From: Nitrospirota bacterium
GTDB lineage: Bacteria; Nitrospirota; Thermodesulfovibrionia; Thermodesulfovibrionales; UBA6898
Direction: 5' to 3'
DNA length: 7,792 nucleotides
Assembly (NCBI GenBank): GCA_021787505.1
Contig: JAJYLU010000066.1
Location: forward strand, 1-7,792
Shown here: positions 6,991-7,792 of the stretch, in pieces
How the letters are laid out: each line of letters opens with the position of its first letter
Numbering within the stretch: position 1 is the first letter of the stretch
Notes under the pieces: generated by a model
What the model saw: the letters and a program-made list of their open reading frames with translations, nothing else
Told to the model about the DNA's origin: nothing
Databases searched by the model: none
Made by a program: the position numbers and the translations under genes

Positions 6991-7020
6991 CTGCTCGGTT
7001 ACATTTCGGGCAACCGGCAG
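6991..7020 (-). repeat. Predicted leader hairpin upstream of rfbF
   Basis: On the minus strand CTG-C-CGGTT pairs with AACCG-AG-CAG, giving eight base pairs with a small internal loop and an 11-base apical loop. No T run follows, so it is not an intrinsic terminator. If transcription starts near 7063, this hairpin lies in the untranslated leader of rfbF. Confidence 0.4.
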
Positions 7021-7073
7021 GCATTTACCAGATCGTCTTTAAAGCCAGACTACAGGGAACTCGCATAGCACGT

Positions 7074-7090
7074 TACAAATAATGTGCCAG
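7074..7090 (-). promoter_or_regulatory. Possible sigma-54 (-24/-12) promoter for the rfbF cluster
   Basis: The minus strand reads CTGGCACATTATTTGTA. Compared with the sigma-54 consensus YTGGCACGNNNNTTGCW, the -24 block is complete, the spacing between the GG and the -13 G is exact, and the main departure is T for C at -12. A start near 7063 would leave a 138-base leader before rfbF. No sigma-70 promoter of comparable quality was seen in the gap. An AAAAAAAA run (7140-7133) and an inverted repeat centred about 110 bases upstream could serve DNA bending and activator binding. Sigma-54 control of envelope polysaccharide genes is known in several phyla. Chance occurrence remains possible because of the -12 deviation. 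Confidence 0.4.
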
Positions 7091-7148
7091 AAGTTATTGG
7101 AATAAAAACAGTTACTTGTATCAGAAACGCCGTTTTTTTTCGTAGAAC

Positions 7149-7198
7149 TGTATCCTATCGCTACATTCGAGAATAAAACTATGGTGCGAAGGGATACA
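7149..7198. repeat. Imperfect inverted repeat between the cysteine-rich gene and rfbF
   Basis: TGTATCCTATCGC (7149-7161) and GCGAAGGGATACA (7186-7198) are complementary at 11 of 13 positions, with the outer seven perfect; a further CAT/ATG match extends the arms inward. The remaining loop is 14 to 24 bases. It lies downstream of the cysteine-rich gene and upstream of the possible sigma-54 promoter. It could be an RNA hairpin ending or protecting the upstream transcript, or a binding site for an activator. No T tract follows on either strand. Confidence 0.4.
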
Positions 7199-7222
7199 AC
7201 ACGATCGAGGTCTTCGGCTGGT

Positions 7223-7411
7223 CTAGAAGAGATCTGAATTCAGAAACATCCAGACATGCAAATTGAGGTAGAAAGGACATTTTTTGTGGTCCGGTCTGTT
7301 GCAGTACTCCCGGAGTTCATAAGTGCTGGGGATATACGGACTCGCATCCGCGCTGCAGCGCGACCTTGTCCCGTCCAAGAAGGGGCAGCTCATTCTTTTT
7401 GCTCTTTTCAT
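7223..7411 (-). CDS. Small cysteine-rich conserved hypothetical protein
   Basis: This 62-aa protein has four cysteines in the pattern C9-x9-C19-x17-C37-x7-C45, with H42 close to the last. The blocks SCPFLDG, RCSADASPYIPSTYELREYC and DHKKCPFYL look like a recurring small-protein motif that I associate with Nitrospirota and Desulfobacterota, often as a free-standing protein of about 60 to 80 residues. The cysteines and histidine could bind zinc or an iron-sulphur cluster (inference); I know no tested function. It has no signal peptide or membrane segment and is basic at the N-terminus (MKRAKR). It begins 74 bases after the histidine kinase stop on the same strand, with GGGTGA close before the ATG, and may be co-transcribed with that kinase. 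No in-frame start lies upstream. The motif makes a real gene more likely than a chance frame. Confidence 0.72.
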   Translation of the reverse strand: MKRAKRMSCPFLDGTRSRCSADASPYIPSTYELREYCNRPDHKKCPFYLNLHVWMFLNSDLF

Positions 7412-7485
7412 CGGATCACCCGTCCACGACGACTGAGATTGATTACTCGCAGATACGGGGAAATCTCTGTTCCTGCCGCATCCTA

Positions 7486-7792
7486 TTACCCTTTTCCGCG
7501 TTTTACAGGCATCTTAGCCGACGCTCTTCCCCTCAACCTGCGATGCCTGGGCGCTGCGGGCAGATAAATGAAGAAGGTCGACCCCGCCCCCGCTCGTGAT
7601 TCAACATGAATTGCCCCTTTATGGTTCTTGATGATGGAATGGCATACCGCAAGGCCGAGTCCCTCACCCTTTCGCGCCCCCATCTCTTTGGTCGTAAAGT
7701 AGGGGTCGAACACCTTGCAAAGATTCTCTTCCGGTATGCCTATGCCATTGTCCTTTATGGAGATTCTGATGTACCTGCCGGCCGCAAGAGAA
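7486..7792 (-). CDS. Sensor histidine kinase, C-terminal ATP-binding end (truncated by window)
   Basis: Only the last 101 residues are present; the sensor, HisKA domain and phosphorylated histidine lie beyond the right edge. The visible part is the HATPase_c domain: IKDNGIGIP (G1 box), VFDPYFTTKEMGARKGEGLGLAV (F box and G2 box) and GAIHVESRAGAGSTFFIYLPA (G3 region and last strand). The FDPYFTTK and GEGLGLAV wording is typical of NtrB-like and PAS-containing kinases of Nitrospirota, Desulfobacterota and related groups. After the domain comes a basic tail of about 22 residues (rich in Arg and Lys) that ends at the TAA; there is no receiver domain. A partner response regulator is not in the window. 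Whether the kinase controls the polysaccharide cluster cannot be told from position alone. Confidence 0.93.
   Translation of the reverse strand, partial: SLAAGRYIRISIKDNGIGIPEENLCKVFDPYFTTKEMGARKGEGLGLAVCHSIIKNHKGAIHVESRAGAGSTFFIYLPAAPRHRRLRGRASAKMPVKRGKG

Noticed and set aside
7104..7140. T run after a GC segment on the plus strand, looking like a terminator
   Set aside because: The only possible stem is AAAAAC with GTTTTT around a long loop; there is no GC-rich stem directly before the T run.
6926..7222. JUMPstart/ops element for RfaH-type antitermination
   Set aside because: I looked for GGCGGTAGC on both strands in the gap and did not find it.
1..7792. Insertion sequences, tRNA genes, CRISPR arrays or phage attachment sites
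   Set aside because: No transposase-like protein, tRNA-like sequence or regularly spaced repeat was seen; the cluster genes are all intact within the window.

Overview
The window is a bacterial chromosomal segment of moderate GC content. It holds the front part of a polysaccharide (O-antigen or exopolysaccharide) nucleotide-sugar gene cluster, read leftwards on the minus strand, and the end of an unrelated sensor histidine kinase locus. Genes are tightly packed, with 4-base stop/start overlaps and Shine-Dalgarno sites. The NtrB-like kinase end and a 62-aa four-cysteine protein resemble genes I associate with Nitrospirota and Desulfobacterota (former Deltaproteobacteria). That placement is an impression from the proteins, not a computed result. 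The cluster implies a cell envelope carrying unusual deoxysugars, so probably a Gram-negative (diderm) bacterium.

Layout in transcription order, right to left: (1) 7792-7486, the C-terminal end of a histidine kinase cut by the window edge. (2) 7411-7223, a small cysteine-rich protein. (3) 7222-6926, a 297-base regulatory gap with an imperfect inverted repeat, a sigma-54-like -24/-12 element and three small dyads in the presumed leader. (4) 6925-6149, rfbF, glucose-1-phosphate cytidylyltransferase. (5) 6137-5031, a DAO-type FAD oxidoreductase of the L-2-hydroxyglutarate oxidase (LhgO) type. (6) 4983-3913, an extended SDR sugar epimerase/reductase. (7) 3916-2678, a three-domain sugar C-methyltransferase of the TylC3/NovU/TcaB9 type. 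(8) 2681-2151, an RmlC-type sugar 3,5-epimerase with the expected catalytic residues. (9) 2150-1882, a spacer. (10) 1881-589, a DUF4910 aminopeptidase-like protein with a C-terminal winged helix. (11) 582-1, a classical SDR whose C-terminus lies beyond the left edge.

Taken together, the genes suggest a pathway that starts by making CDP-glucose (RfbF). A 4-keto-6-deoxy intermediate would then be C-methylated, epimerised at C3/C5 and reduced, giving a branched 6-deoxysugar. The CDP-glucose 4,6-dehydratase (rfbG) that normally sits beside rfbF is not in the window; the FAD oxidoreductase occupies that place, which is the most unusual point of the locus. The role of the peptidase-like DUF4910 protein in such clusters is not established. 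Functional assignments come from motifs and family resemblance read by eye; the final sugar is inference.
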